From NCBI GenBank assembly GCA_018818265.1, contig JAHISN010000057.1, forward strand, positions 1 through 36,835: a DNA stretch of 36,835 nucleotides. The letters are read 5' to 3'. Position numbers and translations under genes: made by a program. Positions within the stretch are counted from its first letter, which is position 1, and each line of letters opens with the position of its first letter. This DNA comes from Patescibacteria group bacterium. GTDB lineage: Bacteria; Patescibacteriota; 4484-211. Shown piece by piece: positions 16,259 to 25,548 of the stretch. Under the pieces are notes generated by a model. It was not told where the DNA came from, did not search any database, and saw only the letters and a list, made by a program, of their open reading frames with translations.

Positions 16259-17437
16259 ATGGAAAAGAAAATAGTCCAAACCTATACCGCAATCGCACTC
16301 CTGCAAAGGTCTGCCGCCGGCTGGTTCTTCGCCACCTACGTCATATTTCTGAGGAATCAAGGAATATCGCAGTGGCAAGTCCATCTTCTAAATGTTGGCT
16401 TCATGACCACAAATTTCCTGCTTGATCCCTTTACTAGTCGACTGGGCGACAAACTCGGACAGAAAAATATCTTTGTTTGGGGTCAAATATTCTGGGGGCT
16501 GGGCATGATCGTCTATGGCTTCGGCAAAACCTTTCCCGCATTCCTACTGGCTGAAATAATTTCGGGAATAGGGTCAGCCCTCATGTCCGATGCGCTGGAG
16601 TGTTGGCTAAGGAACACGACCAATAGAGATATTTCACATCAGGCGATTACCAGGACCACCGGGGTTGTTTCTATTGCGACTATTCCTGCGGCTGTAGGCG
16701 GCAGTATCATCGCCGAAATTTTCGGCCTGCACTTGCCCTGGATCTGCGGAGGAATTTGTTCATTCACCGCCGCGATCCTTGCATTTCTCCTTTTTCGATC
16801 ACTACCTGATGACGGCAAAAGACAAGCACCAACCCACACGCTACCGCCTATTCTGTCTATCTTTAACCAGGCGTGGTCTACGCCGCCACTGCGTTTCATT
16901 ATCGTTACTACAATGGTTTCCTCTGCCGCTTTCGCCCCGATCAATATGCTCTGGGCGCCGATACTCCAGGAGACAAGTGGAAGCGTTTGGTGGTTGGGAC
17001 TAGTCTGGGTAGGTGTGGCTTTGATGATGTCTTTTGGCAGTTTCCTGGCAAACAGAGGGATTCTTAAAGTCAGCCCGACAGGTATCGCCCTAACACTCCT
17101 GGGCATCGGAATCCCTTTCTGCATCGCCAGTATGCAGGATAATACGATTGTCATAACCCTATTGTTTCTAAGCCATGAAATAGGGCGCGGCGCTATTCGG
17201 CCCATTCTATTCACATCAGCCAACGACCACATCACCGACACGACCCGCTCATCGTTCAATGGTGTGACAAGTACTGCCAGATGGTTAGGATATGGTATCG
17301 GCTTGGCCATTTCGGGCCTGCTTACCTTGATGCTAACCCCTTTAACAATCTGGGGCCTAACCGGCATTACATTGGTCCTTCTTGCTACTTACTGCTGGAA
17401 CAAAAGTAAATGTGACTGGAGCAAATACCAAAGATAG
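16259..17437 (+). CDS. MFS transporter
   Basis: Polytopic ~12-TM protein; FTSRLGDKLGQKNIFVWGQIFWGLGMIVYGF in the first half; SD AGGAGATATGTC. Confidence 0.88.
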   Translation: MEKKIVQTYTAIALLQRSAAGWFFATYVIFLRNQGISQWQVHLLNVGFMTTNFLLDPFTSRLGDKLGQKNIFVWGQIFWGLGMIVYGFGKTFPAFLLAEIISGIGSALMSDALECWLRNTTNRDISHQAITRTTGVVSIATIPAAVGGSIIAEIFGLHLPWICGGICSFTAAILAFLLFRSLPDDGKRQAPTHTLPPILSIFNQAWSTPPLRFIIVTTMVSSAAFAPINMLWAPILQETSGSVWWLGLVWVGVALMMSFGSFLANRGILKVSPTGIALTLLGIGIPFCIASMQDNTIVITLLFLSHEIGRGAIRPILFTSANDHITDTTRSSFNGVTSTARWLGYGIGLAISGLLTLMLTPLTIWGLTGITLVLLATYCWNKSKCDWSKYQR

Positions 17438-17446
17438 TAGCAAAAA

Positions 17447-17482
17447 GAGAGAGGGTGGATGACCCAGCATCCACTCTCTCTC
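17447..17482 (+). terminator. 15-bp stem hairpin after the MFS gene
   Basis: GAGAGAGGGTGGATG-ACCCAG-CATCCACTCTCTCTC; no T tract. Confidence 0.5.
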
Positions 17483-17626
17483 ACCTCATAAACATCCTGT
17501 TATAACAAGAATATCAATGTACTAACATCCCCACAATATCAAATATTTACCAAATCTAAATTCATGGTATTATCACGTTGCGACGTTAGGGAAAATGTAA
17601 ATAACCAAAAATGGAGGTACAAAGAA

Positions 17627-17800
17627 ATGGCAAGTTTGCAAGAAACGAGAGATTGGTGGAATTCCTATCACACACTACCGGGAGATAAACGTATACTTTG
17701 CACAATAGCCGGCGTAAGCCACGTTTATGCCTCGCATGTGTGGACTGATCTGCCACATGACGTAAAGGCAAAATTAGCGGCCGCAAAGTCGGCACTATAA
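17627..17800 (+). CDS. 57-aa hypothetical protein
   Basis: MASLQETRDWWNSYHTLPGDKRILCTIAGVSHVYASHVWTDLPHDVKAKLAAAKSAL with GGAGG upstream. Confidence 0.5.
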   Translation: MASLQETRDWWNSYHTLPGDKRILCTIAGVSHVYASHVWTDLPHDVKAKLAAAKSAL

Positions 17801-17807
17801 AGAAATA

Positions 17808-17832
17808 GGCCGGGGCATTAAACGCCCCGGCC
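17808..17832. terminator. GC hairpin at the convergent junction with rarA
   Basis: GGCCGGGGC-ATTAAAC-GCCCCGGCC; T-rich downstream on the - strand. Confidence 0.6.
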
Positions 17833-19236
17833 CTACCCCAACCCCTTCGGGCACTTTCCTGATTCAATTTTTCCGGACGTTTTCGACTTAACATTCTCAT
17901 ACCACTCTTTTGTCTTAGCTTCCTGACCCTGCAGAGTAGGGGAGTAGTAACGGTGAGTTTTGACTTTGTCCGGTAAGTACTGCTCACCCTGTACATAGTG
18001 ATCTTCAAAATTATGCGCATATTTATAATCTTTTCCATAACCGAGATTTTTCATTAACTTAGTAAAGGCGTTGCGCAGATGTAAAGGGATGGGAAGGTTG
18101 CCATGTTGCTCAACATCAGCTCTGGCTTTGGTCAAACCAATAGTCGTCGAATTGGACTTGGCGCTAGTAGCTAGATAAACCACGCCGTGGGCTAAATTGA
18201 GCGCGCATTCGGGATAGCCTATCGTCTCGCAAGCCCTAAAGACCTGATTGGCTAACAATAAAGCATTTGAGTTGGCCATGCCGATATCTTCGGAGGCGAG
18301 AATGACCAGGCGTCGGGCGATAAATATGGGATCTTCACCAGCCTCAATCATCCGCGCCAGATAATATAGGGCGGCATCAGGGTCCGAACCCCTAATTGAC
18401 TTAATAAATGCAGAGATAGTGTTATAGTGCTCCTCTCCACCCTTATCATATTTCAAAGCCTGTTTTTGCAATATATCTTCGACCAATTTCAAACTAATGT
18501 TGCTTGACGGCTCCACATCGGCCGCCGCCTCCAATGTGTTTAATACGATGCGGGCATCGCCATTAGCAAAATTGCAAAGAAAATCAATCGCTTTAGAAGC
18601 AAATTTTAGTTTTGTATTTCCCAAGCCGCGCTTTTTATCCCGCAGAACTTTACGGGCAATCTTTTTAAGCTCTTCGGAAGTAAGACGCTCAAGCGTATAA
18701 ACCTGACTGCGAGAGAGTAGGGGACCGATAACTTCAAACGAAGGATTTTCCGTAGTCGCACCGATTAACACAATCTCCCCCTTCTCTACATGAGGCAAAA
18801 AGGCATCCTGCTGAGCTTTGTTAAAACGATGTATTTCATCAATAAACAGAACAGTTTTCTGGCCATTTATCTGACGACGCTTTTTTGCCGCTATCACCAC
18901 TCGCCGAACATCTGCCAGTTTACCGGAAACAGCCGACAACTCTTCAAAGTGCGCTCCGGTTTCCCTTGCTAGTATTCTCGCCAATGTTGTTTTGCCACAC
19001 CCAGGCGGTCCCCAAAGAATAATTGAATATAACTTATTTTTGGTCGCCGCCAAACGCAAGGGCATCCCCTTGCCCACCAAATGCTCCTGCCCCACAAATT
19101 CAGCAAAACATTGCGGCCGCATCCTATCCGCCAGAGGGCGAGATAAATCCGCCAAGGGACGGCCAGGTTCCGTCTGAGTACGGTCAGCTCCCGCAAACTT
19201 AGACTTTTGTGAAAAGAGGTCTTGATTTAAATCCAC
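17833..19236 (-). CDS. rarA: Replication-associated recombination protein RarA/MgsA (AAA ATPase)
   Basis: LADRMRPQCFAEFVGQEHLVG, LWGPPGCGKTTLARILA, LFIDEIHRFNKAQQDAFLPHVE, IRGSDPDAALYYLARMIEAGEDP; GTG start. Confidence 0.95.
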   Translation of the reverse strand: MDLNQDLFSQKSKFAGADRTQTEPGRPLADLSRPLADRMRPQCFAEFVGQEHLVGKGMPLRLAATKNKLYSIILWGPPGCGKTTLARILARETGAHFEELSAVSGKLADVRRVVIAAKKRRQINGQKTVLFIDEIHRFNKAQQDAFLPHVEKGEIVLIGATTENPSFEVIGPLLSRSQVYTLERLTSEELKKIARKVLRDKKRGLGNTKLKFASKAIDFLCNFANGDARIVLNTLEAAADVEPSSNISLKLVEDILQKQALKYDKGGEEHYNTISAFIKSIRGSDPDAALYYLARMIEAGEDPIFIARRLVILASEDIGMANSNALLLANQVFRACETIGYPECALNLAHGVVYLATSAKSNSTTIGLTKARADVEQHGNLPIPLHLRNAFTKLMKNLGYGKDYKYAHNFEDHYVQGEQYLPDKVKTHRYYSPTLQGQEAKTKEWYENVKSKTSGKIESGKCPKGLG

Positions 19237-19422
19237 AGCTTTAAATTATTTTACAACCACAAAAGCAAAAACACAAACCAAGCAATCAAATCTTGCACGA
19301 ACCTGCATAATGAACACACCACCCTTCTTGGGTTATAAGTGAGGTGAACATTCTTATTTATTCTTCGCACCATGTGCACATAGCGCCTTATATTTCAATG
19401 TGATATATTTAATATTGAGAAA

Positions 19423-22400
19423 ATGAAAGATAAAAACCTGCCCGAAATAAATTATACTTCAGCCACCGTTCTCATTGCTGGAGCGGCTAACTTTGTCGGT
19501 TATCATCTAGCAGAATCTTTACTCATCTCCGATATTGCTGTTATTGGCATTGATAGTCTTATCACCGGATCAGAAGACATCATCACCAAGCTTTACAAAT
19601 ATCCACGCTTCAGCTTTTTTAAAGCCAATATCAACCAGCCCTTACCGGCCGCTCTTTATAAAGAGGATATTTCCCACATCGTTCATTTAGCTAATATCGA
19701 AGCGTGTGCCGAGCGTGGGATTTTACAACTCAACGAACTTCTAACCAATTCATTCGGTGTTAAAAATCTGCTTGACTTAAGCTTGGACAAAAAATCTGCC
19801 TTTATCTTTGCTTCAACAATTAATATTTACCAAGGGTTGGCCTCAACCACCAGTCTAACCCATTATTTTAACGGCGGAGATCTGGAGGACCGCCTCACCT
19901 ACGCCGAAGCCAAACGCTATGCCGAAAATCTCTGCCATGAATATGCCCAACTCTACAACACCGACATTCGCATTGCCCGTTTGTCGGAAATTTATGGCCC
20001 CCACATGAGCCTGAATCGGGGTACACCCTTTGCTCAACTTCTAGCCCAATTTTTAGCAGGGCAAAACTTGACTGTTTATGGCGATGGTTCTGATCATCTC
20101 TATCTAACTTATATTAGCGATACTATTTATGGTTTGGTAAAACTAATCTTCGCCCCTCCAGAAGTTGTCAGCCAAGGCATTTTCTACTTTGTTCAGCCAC
20201 AACAAGTAACTTTACTAGAAACCGCCCATGCTTTAGCTCATATTGACACACCACCACGCCAAATTGATCACGAATCCGCCCCTAAAATCAGCGCCGCCCT
20301 TAAGCCGCCGCAAATCGACCTTTCGCGCAGTAAGAAGGACCTTTACTGGGAAGCCAAAATCACTCTAGAAGATGGTTTCAAGCGCACCTGCGACTATTTC
20401 AACGCTCTCCCATCAATAGTCCCACCCGCCGAGCCTCAGGAAAAACCATCTGGAGAGGAAACGCCTGTCTCCCCTTCCACAGGGAGCCCTACACAAAAAG
20501 AAAGGAATTTTTCACAATACCGAGCAACTTTGCAGAAAACTACCGAAAGACTGGTCCAACCAGAATTGGAAACAACCCCACCCCAGCCCTCACTGCCTCA
20601 ACCATCTCTGGGAACTCGGCTAAAGGAGGTTCTTAAAACTCCTAGGCCACCCCACAAAACCGATCCTACAACAGAAACACACGGATGGCTAGATTTAAAA
20701 AAACAAGAGCAAGGTAAAGCCACTACAGCCCCTCATGATTCTAGGCAGAACTCAGCGACGCTTAGCCCCGCGCAAAAAACAGTTCCTGCTACTTCAACAC
20801 AAAAACACACACCCGAAGAGGCAGCTGAAATGGGCTATCTCGAAAGCCTTAAGCGTCCTTCATTATGGCAACGCTGGCGAAAAAGCATCTTTGTTTTTCT
20901 TACGATCGTGTGTTTCTTTCTGGCGCCCATAGCCCGGCCTCTTTACTTATCGTTCAATAGCTGGCAAACTGCTAAATCTGCCTGGGCGGCTCTCAAAATC
21001 GGTGATACACAAACAGCATCAGTCGAACTTTTAAAATTACAAGAATCCACCGCCGCACTCAAAACAAATTTAGATTCCTTACGGTGGCTAACATACTTTT
21101 TGGGTCAGAAAGAGCGCTATCAAGTCACACAGCAACTACTTTCGGCCAGCTCTTTTGCCATTGAAGGAGTATATCTATCTGTAGAAGCCCTTCAATCGGC
21201 CGAGGAACTACTTAGCACTGTGCAATCCGCATCTCCACCACTAGGAGGCGAAGAAGACAAAGAGATTAAGGAAACCGTCGAAATACTTATCAATAACATT
21301 ATTCTTAATTTTGATTCTGCCACTCAAAGATTTACTCTTGCCGAAACGGAGATAGACGGAACGGATCTGTCGATTTTTCCGGAATCACTAAAGCATATGG
21401 CAGAAGAAGGGAAATCTTTCTTAACCAATCTTAACCAAAATCTACCCAATGCCCAAGTTCTGTTAAAACAAACCCCCATTCTTCTTGGCCTAGATGAGCC
21501 GCATACCTTCTTAATTTTACTTCAGAATAATAGCGAACTCCGCGCCACCGGAGGTTTTATTGGCAGTTACGCCGTCGCAGACATGGTCCGGGGAAAACTA
21601 ACCCGCTTAAAAGTTGACGACATTTACAATCCTGACGGTCTGTTGGAAAACACAGAACCCGCGCCACAGCCTTTACAAGATAACTTGGGTGTTGATGAAT
21701 TAGGTATTCGCGATGCTAACTGGTGGCCGGATTTTGCGACCAGTGCCTCAAAGATCATTTCACTCTACGAGCAAGCTACTAAGGAAAAAGTGAAAAGTGT
21801 CATCGGTATTAATCTTTCAACTTTACAGAACCTATTAGCACAAATGGGACCGGTCTCCATACCTGACTATCAAGAAAGAATCTCTGCCGACAACCTGTTT
21901 GAAAGGGCTGAATTTCATAGCGAAGTTGGGTTTACACCCGGTTCGGACCAGAAAAAACGATTCTTAACCGCTTTAACACAAGAAATTTTAGCCAATTTAC
22001 TTAGCGCATCAACCGATACTAATTTAGGACTTAATAAATCAGCCTGGCAAGCAGTTGTCACAACTTTCGGAGAAGGTCTGAGCGGAAACGACATCTATTT
22101 ATTCTCTTCCTCAAGCGAGCTTGCCGACGCCTATAGTCAATTAGGATGGAATGGGAACCTAAAGCCTTTGCCTGTAGAAAAAGACTTTATCGCGGTCGTT
22201 GACTCAAATATCGGCGGCAACAAAGCTAACTTTTGGGTCAACAGAAAAACAAACTATCGTCTGGATATTGACAGAGAGGGGAATTTAAGTGGGGTTTTAA
22301 CTGTTAAATGGACTCACACCGGCACATCCGGCACTTGGCCCGGTGGCGACTACAAAAACTTTGTGCGTATTTATGTTCCCAAATATGCCAAACTACAAGA

Positions 22401-22749
22401 GGCCGAGGGATTTGTTTCCCAGCTTGAACCTTACACCGAATTTGAATACAAAGTCTTTTCTGGGATTGTTGAGGTTCCCGTCAATTCATCTCATCAAATA
22501 ACTTTAAAATACAACCTGCCGCCGGAAGTCGGCTTTAAAGATAAGAACACCTATGAGTTAACCGTGCGCCGACAAGCGGGTTTAGTAGGAGAAAGCTTTG
22601 TCTTAACCGCAGATCTACCAGCATTTCTACCAGCCCAAACACTTTCATCAGGAGAAATTGACAATAACTTAAATAAAATTTTGTGGGAAACTATACTAAA
22701 CACGAACAAGAGCACCGCTTTACTTGTAGCCGATCAAAAAGTAAAGTAG
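19423..22749 (+). CDS. Fusion: NAD-dependent epimerase/dehydratase-like (extended SDR) + disordered linker + TM + DUF4012
   Basis: YAEAKRYAENL and RIARLSEIYGPHM (SDR); LILLQNNSELRATGGFIGSYAVADM (DUF4012); TM near aa 490-505. Confidence 0.88.
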   Translation: MKDKNLPEINYTSATVLIAGAANFVGYHLAESLLISDIAVIGIDSLITGSEDIITKLYKYPRFSFFKANINQPLPAALYKEDISHIVHLANIEACAERGILQLNELLTNSFGVKNLLDLSLDKKSAFIFASTINIYQGLASTTSLTHYFNGGDLEDRLTYAEAKRYAENLCHEYAQLYNTDIRIARLSEIYGPHMSLNRGTPFAQLLAQFLAGQNLTVYGDGSDHLYLTYISDTIYGLVKLIFAPPEVVSQGIFYFVQPQQVTLLETAHALAHIDTPPRQIDHESAPKISAALKPPQIDLSRSKKDLYWEAKITLEDGFKRTCDYFNALPSIVPPAEPQEKPSGEETPVSPSTGSPTQKERNFSQYRATLQKTTERLVQPELETTPPQPSLPQPSLGTRLKEVLKTPRPPHKTDPTTETHGWLDLKKQEQGKATTAPHDSRQNSATLSPAQKTVPATSTQKHTPEEAAEMGYLESLKRPSLWQRWRKSIFVFLTIVCFFLAPIARPLYLSFNSWQTAKSAWAALKIGDTQTASVELLKLQESTAALKTNLDSLRWLTYFLGQKERYQVTQQLLSASSFAIEGVYLSVEALQSAEELLSTVQSASPPLGGEEDKEIKETVEILINNIILNFDSATQRFTLAETEIDGTDLSIFPESLKHMAEEGKSFLTNLNQNLPNAQVLLKQTPILLGLDEPHTFLILLQNNSELRATGGFIGSYAVADMVRGKLTRLKVDDIYNPDGLLENTEPAPQPLQDNLGVDELGIRDANWWPDFATSASKIISLYEQATKEKVKSVIGINLSTLQNLLAQMGPVSIPDYQERISADNLFERAEFHSEVGFTPGSDQKKRFLTALTQEILANLLSASTDTNLGLNKSAWQAVVTTFGEGLSGNDIYLFSSSSELADAYSQLGWNGNLKPLPVEKDFIAVVDSNIGGNKANFWVNRKTNYRLDIDREGNLSGVLTVKWTHTGTSGTWPGGDYKNFVRIYVPKYAKLQEAEGFVSQLEPYTEFEYKVFSGIVEVPVNSSHQITLKYNLPPEVGFKDKNTYELTVRRQAGLVGESFVLTADLPAFLPAQTLSSGEIDNNLNKILWETILNTNKSTALLVADQKVK

Positions 22750-23150
22750 TAATCCAATCCTGGAATAATTTGAACCAAAATTCTCATAATAAGGTGTATA
22801 GATGCAGAAAGAGCAATACCGGCAAGAGCATAAATTATCGTTGACCGCGCCAATTCCGCCTGTTTCACATCATCACCCGCAGTAGTGTATTTGAATCCGC
22901 CGATAATAAGAAAAATTATTCCCGCCAGAACGGCAAAATATGGCATCCAACTAATAATTCTTACGACTAATTTAACCGCCTCGTCGAGCGCCGTAGCAGG
23001 ATCACACAGAGGGTTTCCTTCACACAACTGGGCGCTCACCGCGCTAGGAGAAAAGAGAAAAATAAACACCGTAAGCGAAAAAACAAATATTCTGAAGATA
23101 GACTTGGAAAGTAAACTAGGCTTTAAAAACATAAACTTCACTCCTCCCAC
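22734..23150 (-). CDS. T4SS-type pilin/TrbC-VirB2-like membrane protein
   Basis: Signal-like N-terminus, two TM segments, IIFLIIGGFKYTTAGDDVKQAELARSTIIYALAGIAL. Confidence 0.8.
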   Translation of the reverse strand: MGGVKFMFLKPSLLSKSIFRIFVFSLTVFIFLFSPSAVSAQLCEGNPLCDPATALDEAVKLVVRIISWMPYFAVLAGIIFLIIGGFKYTTAGDDVKQAELARSTIIYALAGIALSASIHLIMRILVQIIPGLDYYFTF

Positions 23151-23809
23151 ACTTTCTGCGGGGCGGTAGGGGCAAATAGCTTAACTAATCCAGAAAGAGC
23201 TAGGGCAACAAGAGCAGAAAAACCCATGGCTATAAGGGTAGTAAAATCTAAAATATGAGCCCCCCGACCGGCGTTTTGGACGATACCGGCAAAAGGCTTT
23301 ACAAATACATCCGAAACTTCAAAAATCCAAAGGACTATTTCGCTGGAAGTAGCGGCCGTGAGCAATTTAAAGAGAAGTCTTAAAGCAAGAAACCCTTCCA
23401 GCAAACCCAAACAGTAAAGGATTATCTGATGGGACTTTTTAATAAACTTTTGTCTCTTGAACTCAGAAATTTTAACAGTACCAGGCACCGATTCGAAACC
23501 AGACTGGGGGAATGGCTGTGGAACAACTTGTGATGAAAGGATAGGAACTTGCGGTTGTGTCGAGGCTACCGGTTGGTTAAGCGGATACTGCAGGGGGGGC
23601 GCCTCAAAGGATGATTGTGACTGAAACGGAACTTCTGGCGACACTGCCGATTGCGCTGGCTCTTGAATTCGAGACAACTCCGAGTCGGGCGCATTTCCAG
23701 CGACGCTGCCAACTTGCGGCGGAGTCACCATGCCACTACCTGTTATGCTAGGCGTTGCGGAAAAACCGGGCATGTTTGAATTATCAGTCCCTTCATTTTT
23801 ATCGTCCAT
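23138..23809 (-). CDS. YggT-family-like membrane protein with long disordered N-terminus
   Basis: LGLLEGFLALRLLFKLL...VFVKPFAGIV pattern; Pro/Ser/Gln-rich N-terminal half. Confidence 0.68.
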   Translation of the reverse strand: MDDKNEGTDNSNMPGFSATPSITGSGMVTPPQVGSVAGNAPDSELSRIQEPAQSAVSPEVPFQSQSSFEAPPLQYPLNQPVASTQPQVPILSSQVVPQPFPQSGFESVPGTVKISEFKRQKFIKKSHQIILYCLGLLEGFLALRLLFKLLTAATSSEIVLWIFEVSDVFVKPFAGIVQNAGRGAHILDFTTLIAMGFSALVALALSGLVKLFAPTAPQKVWEE

Positions 23810-23866
23810 TTATACTTTTGATAGTACAATATGCCCAACAGTACTGTCAACAGCCTGAACTGATAG

Positions 23867-23920
23867 AGGGTTTAACCCTGTCACTATAATAAAATAAAAA
23901 AGTTGACAGGGTTAAACCCT
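23867..23920. repeat. Perfect 17-bp inverted repeat in a divergent intergenic region
   Basis: AGGGTTTAACCCTGTCA (23867-23883) / TGACAGGGTTAAACCCT (23904-23920); TATAAT in the loop. Confidence 0.9.
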
Positions 23921-23980
23921 ATTTCAAGCACAAGAAACTCCCTCTTGTTTAGACTCGTCTCAATATGTTAGCATTTTTCC

Positions 23981-24247
23981 ATGCTAAAACTCCTGGACTT
24001 CTCCGCCACTTGGTGTCCGCCCTGCCAGCTAATGATTCCTGTTGTTGAAACAATAAAAGAGGAATTTAAAGGCAAGCTGGAGGTGGAAGAAATAAATATC
24101 GAGGAAAATCAGGCCAAGGCGCAAGAATTTTCCGTTATGAGTATCCCCACTTTTGTGATTCTGAAAGAAGGGAAAGAAGTTGATAGAAAAATGGGAGCAA
24201 TTGGGGAAAGTGCATTTAGAGAGTGGATCGCTAAATTTTTGAACTAG
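23981..24247 (+). CDS. Thioredoxin-family protein
   Basis: LDFSATWCPPCQLMIPVVE and SIPTFVILKEGKEVDRKMGA; CPPC active site. Confidence 0.92.
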   Translation: MLKLLDFSATWCPPCQLMIPVVETIKEEFKGKLEVEEINIEENQAKAQEFSVMSIPTFVILKEGKEVDRKMGAIGESAFREWIAKFLN

Positions 24248-24253
24248 ACACTC

Positions 24254-25330
24254 ATGAAAATCGCAATCAACGGTTTTGGTCGTATTGGCCGGACCACCCT
24301 CAAAACCATAATCTCACCCCACGACTGGGGGCGTATTCGTTTAAACAAGAAGTTCAAACGTGACGCAATTGAAGTTGTCGCCATTAACAACTTAGGCGGT
24401 CTTGACGAAACCTCTGCTTATTTGTTCAAACACGACTCAGTTTACGGGACTTATCCGGATCAAGTCCAACTAGTCAAAAACGGCACTCACCTTCGTGTAG
24501 GGAGCAGAGAAATTCCTTTCTATGCTGAGGCTGACCCGTCCAATTTACCATGGGGCGAGCTTGACATAGACATTGTTCTGGAATGTACCGGCGCTTTTAC
24601 CGAGTTTAGTAAAGCAGAAGCCCACATTAAAGCTGGGGCAAAAAGAGTAATCATATCCGCCAATGGCAAGGGTGCTGGAACCAGCATTGTTATCGGTACC
24701 GATTCCTATAAAGATTGGAAAGAACAAAAAGAAAAGCCCCAGGTAATAGCTAACTGTTCCTGCACCACTAACTGCGCTGGCCCGCTAATGCAGTTACTGC
24801 ACAGCCATTATCAAATATTAAAGGCCCAACTAATCACTGTACACGCAATCACCTCTACCCAAAGTTTGCTAGATAACAAAATGAAAGACCTAAGAGGCTC
24901 TCGTTCTGCATTTGCTTCTATTATCCCCCAATCCACAGGAGCGGCCAAAGCAGTGGAACGCATCATTCCGGACCTAAAAGGTAAAGTGAGTGGGTCTGCT
25001 TTTAGAGTGCCCGTAATTAACGGCTCAGTTTTAGAAGTAGTCGCACAAGTGTCCAAAGAAACGACTGCCGAGGAAATTAATAATATGCTTATTAACGAAT
25101 CCGAAAATGAATATTTAGGAATAATAGAGTGCTATCCGGACGGCCTTGTATCAAGTGACATCATTGGACTACCAATCTCAACCATTATTGATCTTCCTTT
25201 AACCGAAGTTCTGGACCTCCCGAATGTTAAAGATGAAAACTTAGTTAAAGTCGTTGCGTGGTACGACAATGAATACGCCTACACCTGCAGATTAGTCGAA
25301 CTCGCGCAAAAAGTAGGAGAAACTTTTTAA
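24254..25330 (+). CDS. gap: Type I glyceraldehyde-3-phosphate dehydrogenase
   Basis: MKIAINGFGRIGRTTLK, NCSCTTNCAGPL, SGSAFRVPVINGSVLEVVAQV, WYDNEYAYTCRLVEL. Confidence 0.97.
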   Translation: MKIAINGFGRIGRTTLKTIISPHDWGRIRLNKKFKRDAIEVVAINNLGGLDETSAYLFKHDSVYGTYPDQVQLVKNGTHLRVGSREIPFYAEADPSNLPWGELDIDIVLECTGAFTEFSKAEAHIKAGAKRVIISANGKGAGTSIVIGTDSYKDWKEQKEKPQVIANCSCTTNCAGPLMQLLHSHYQILKAQLITVHAITSTQSLLDNKMKDLRGSRSAFASIIPQSTGAAKAVERIIPDLKGKVSGSAFRVPVINGSVLEVVAQVSKETTAEEINNMLINESENEYLGIIECYPDGLVSSDIIGLPISTIIDLPLTEVLDLPNVKDENLVKVVAWYDNEYAYTCRLVELAQKVGETF

Positions 25331-25363
25331 AAAGATAGCCGCCGAATCAACCCCAATTCACTC

Positions 25364-25393
25364 TTAGTATGATACACTAGTGTATCATACTAA
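25364..25393. repeat. Perfect 30-bp palindrome
   Basis: TTAGTATGATACACTAGTGTATCATACTAA. Confidence 0.95.
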
Positions 25394-25443
25394 AACTATC
25401 CCTAGTAAAAACACATCCCCCCCCACAAAAAGTCAGCTAGTTG

Positions 25444-25467
25444 GTATGATAAACTAGTCTATCATAC
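25444..25467. repeat. Near-perfect 24-bp palindrome of the same family
   Basis: GTATGATAAACTAGTCTATCATAC, one mismatched pair. Confidence 0.92.
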
Positions 25468-25548
25468 TAGATAAGCACATGGTACGTTCTCAAGTTCCAA
25501 CTCCGATTGCAACACCTCCCAGAGAAGCTAATGTGCTAAAATCGGATT

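Noticed and set aside
16639-17367. 242-aa minus-strand ORF opposite the MFS gene
   Set aside because: Antisense shadow ORF; the plus strand encodes a clear polytopic MFS protein with an SD
24310-24360. Extra residues SPHDWGRIRLNKKFKRDA in GAPDH as another repeat insertion
   Set aside because: Short and lacking a palindrome or repeat; may be natural family variation
25364-25467. Possible two-repeat CRISPR
   Set aside because: Only two perfectly palindromic copies, no cas genes, repeat is a full dyad rather than a typical CRISPR repeat
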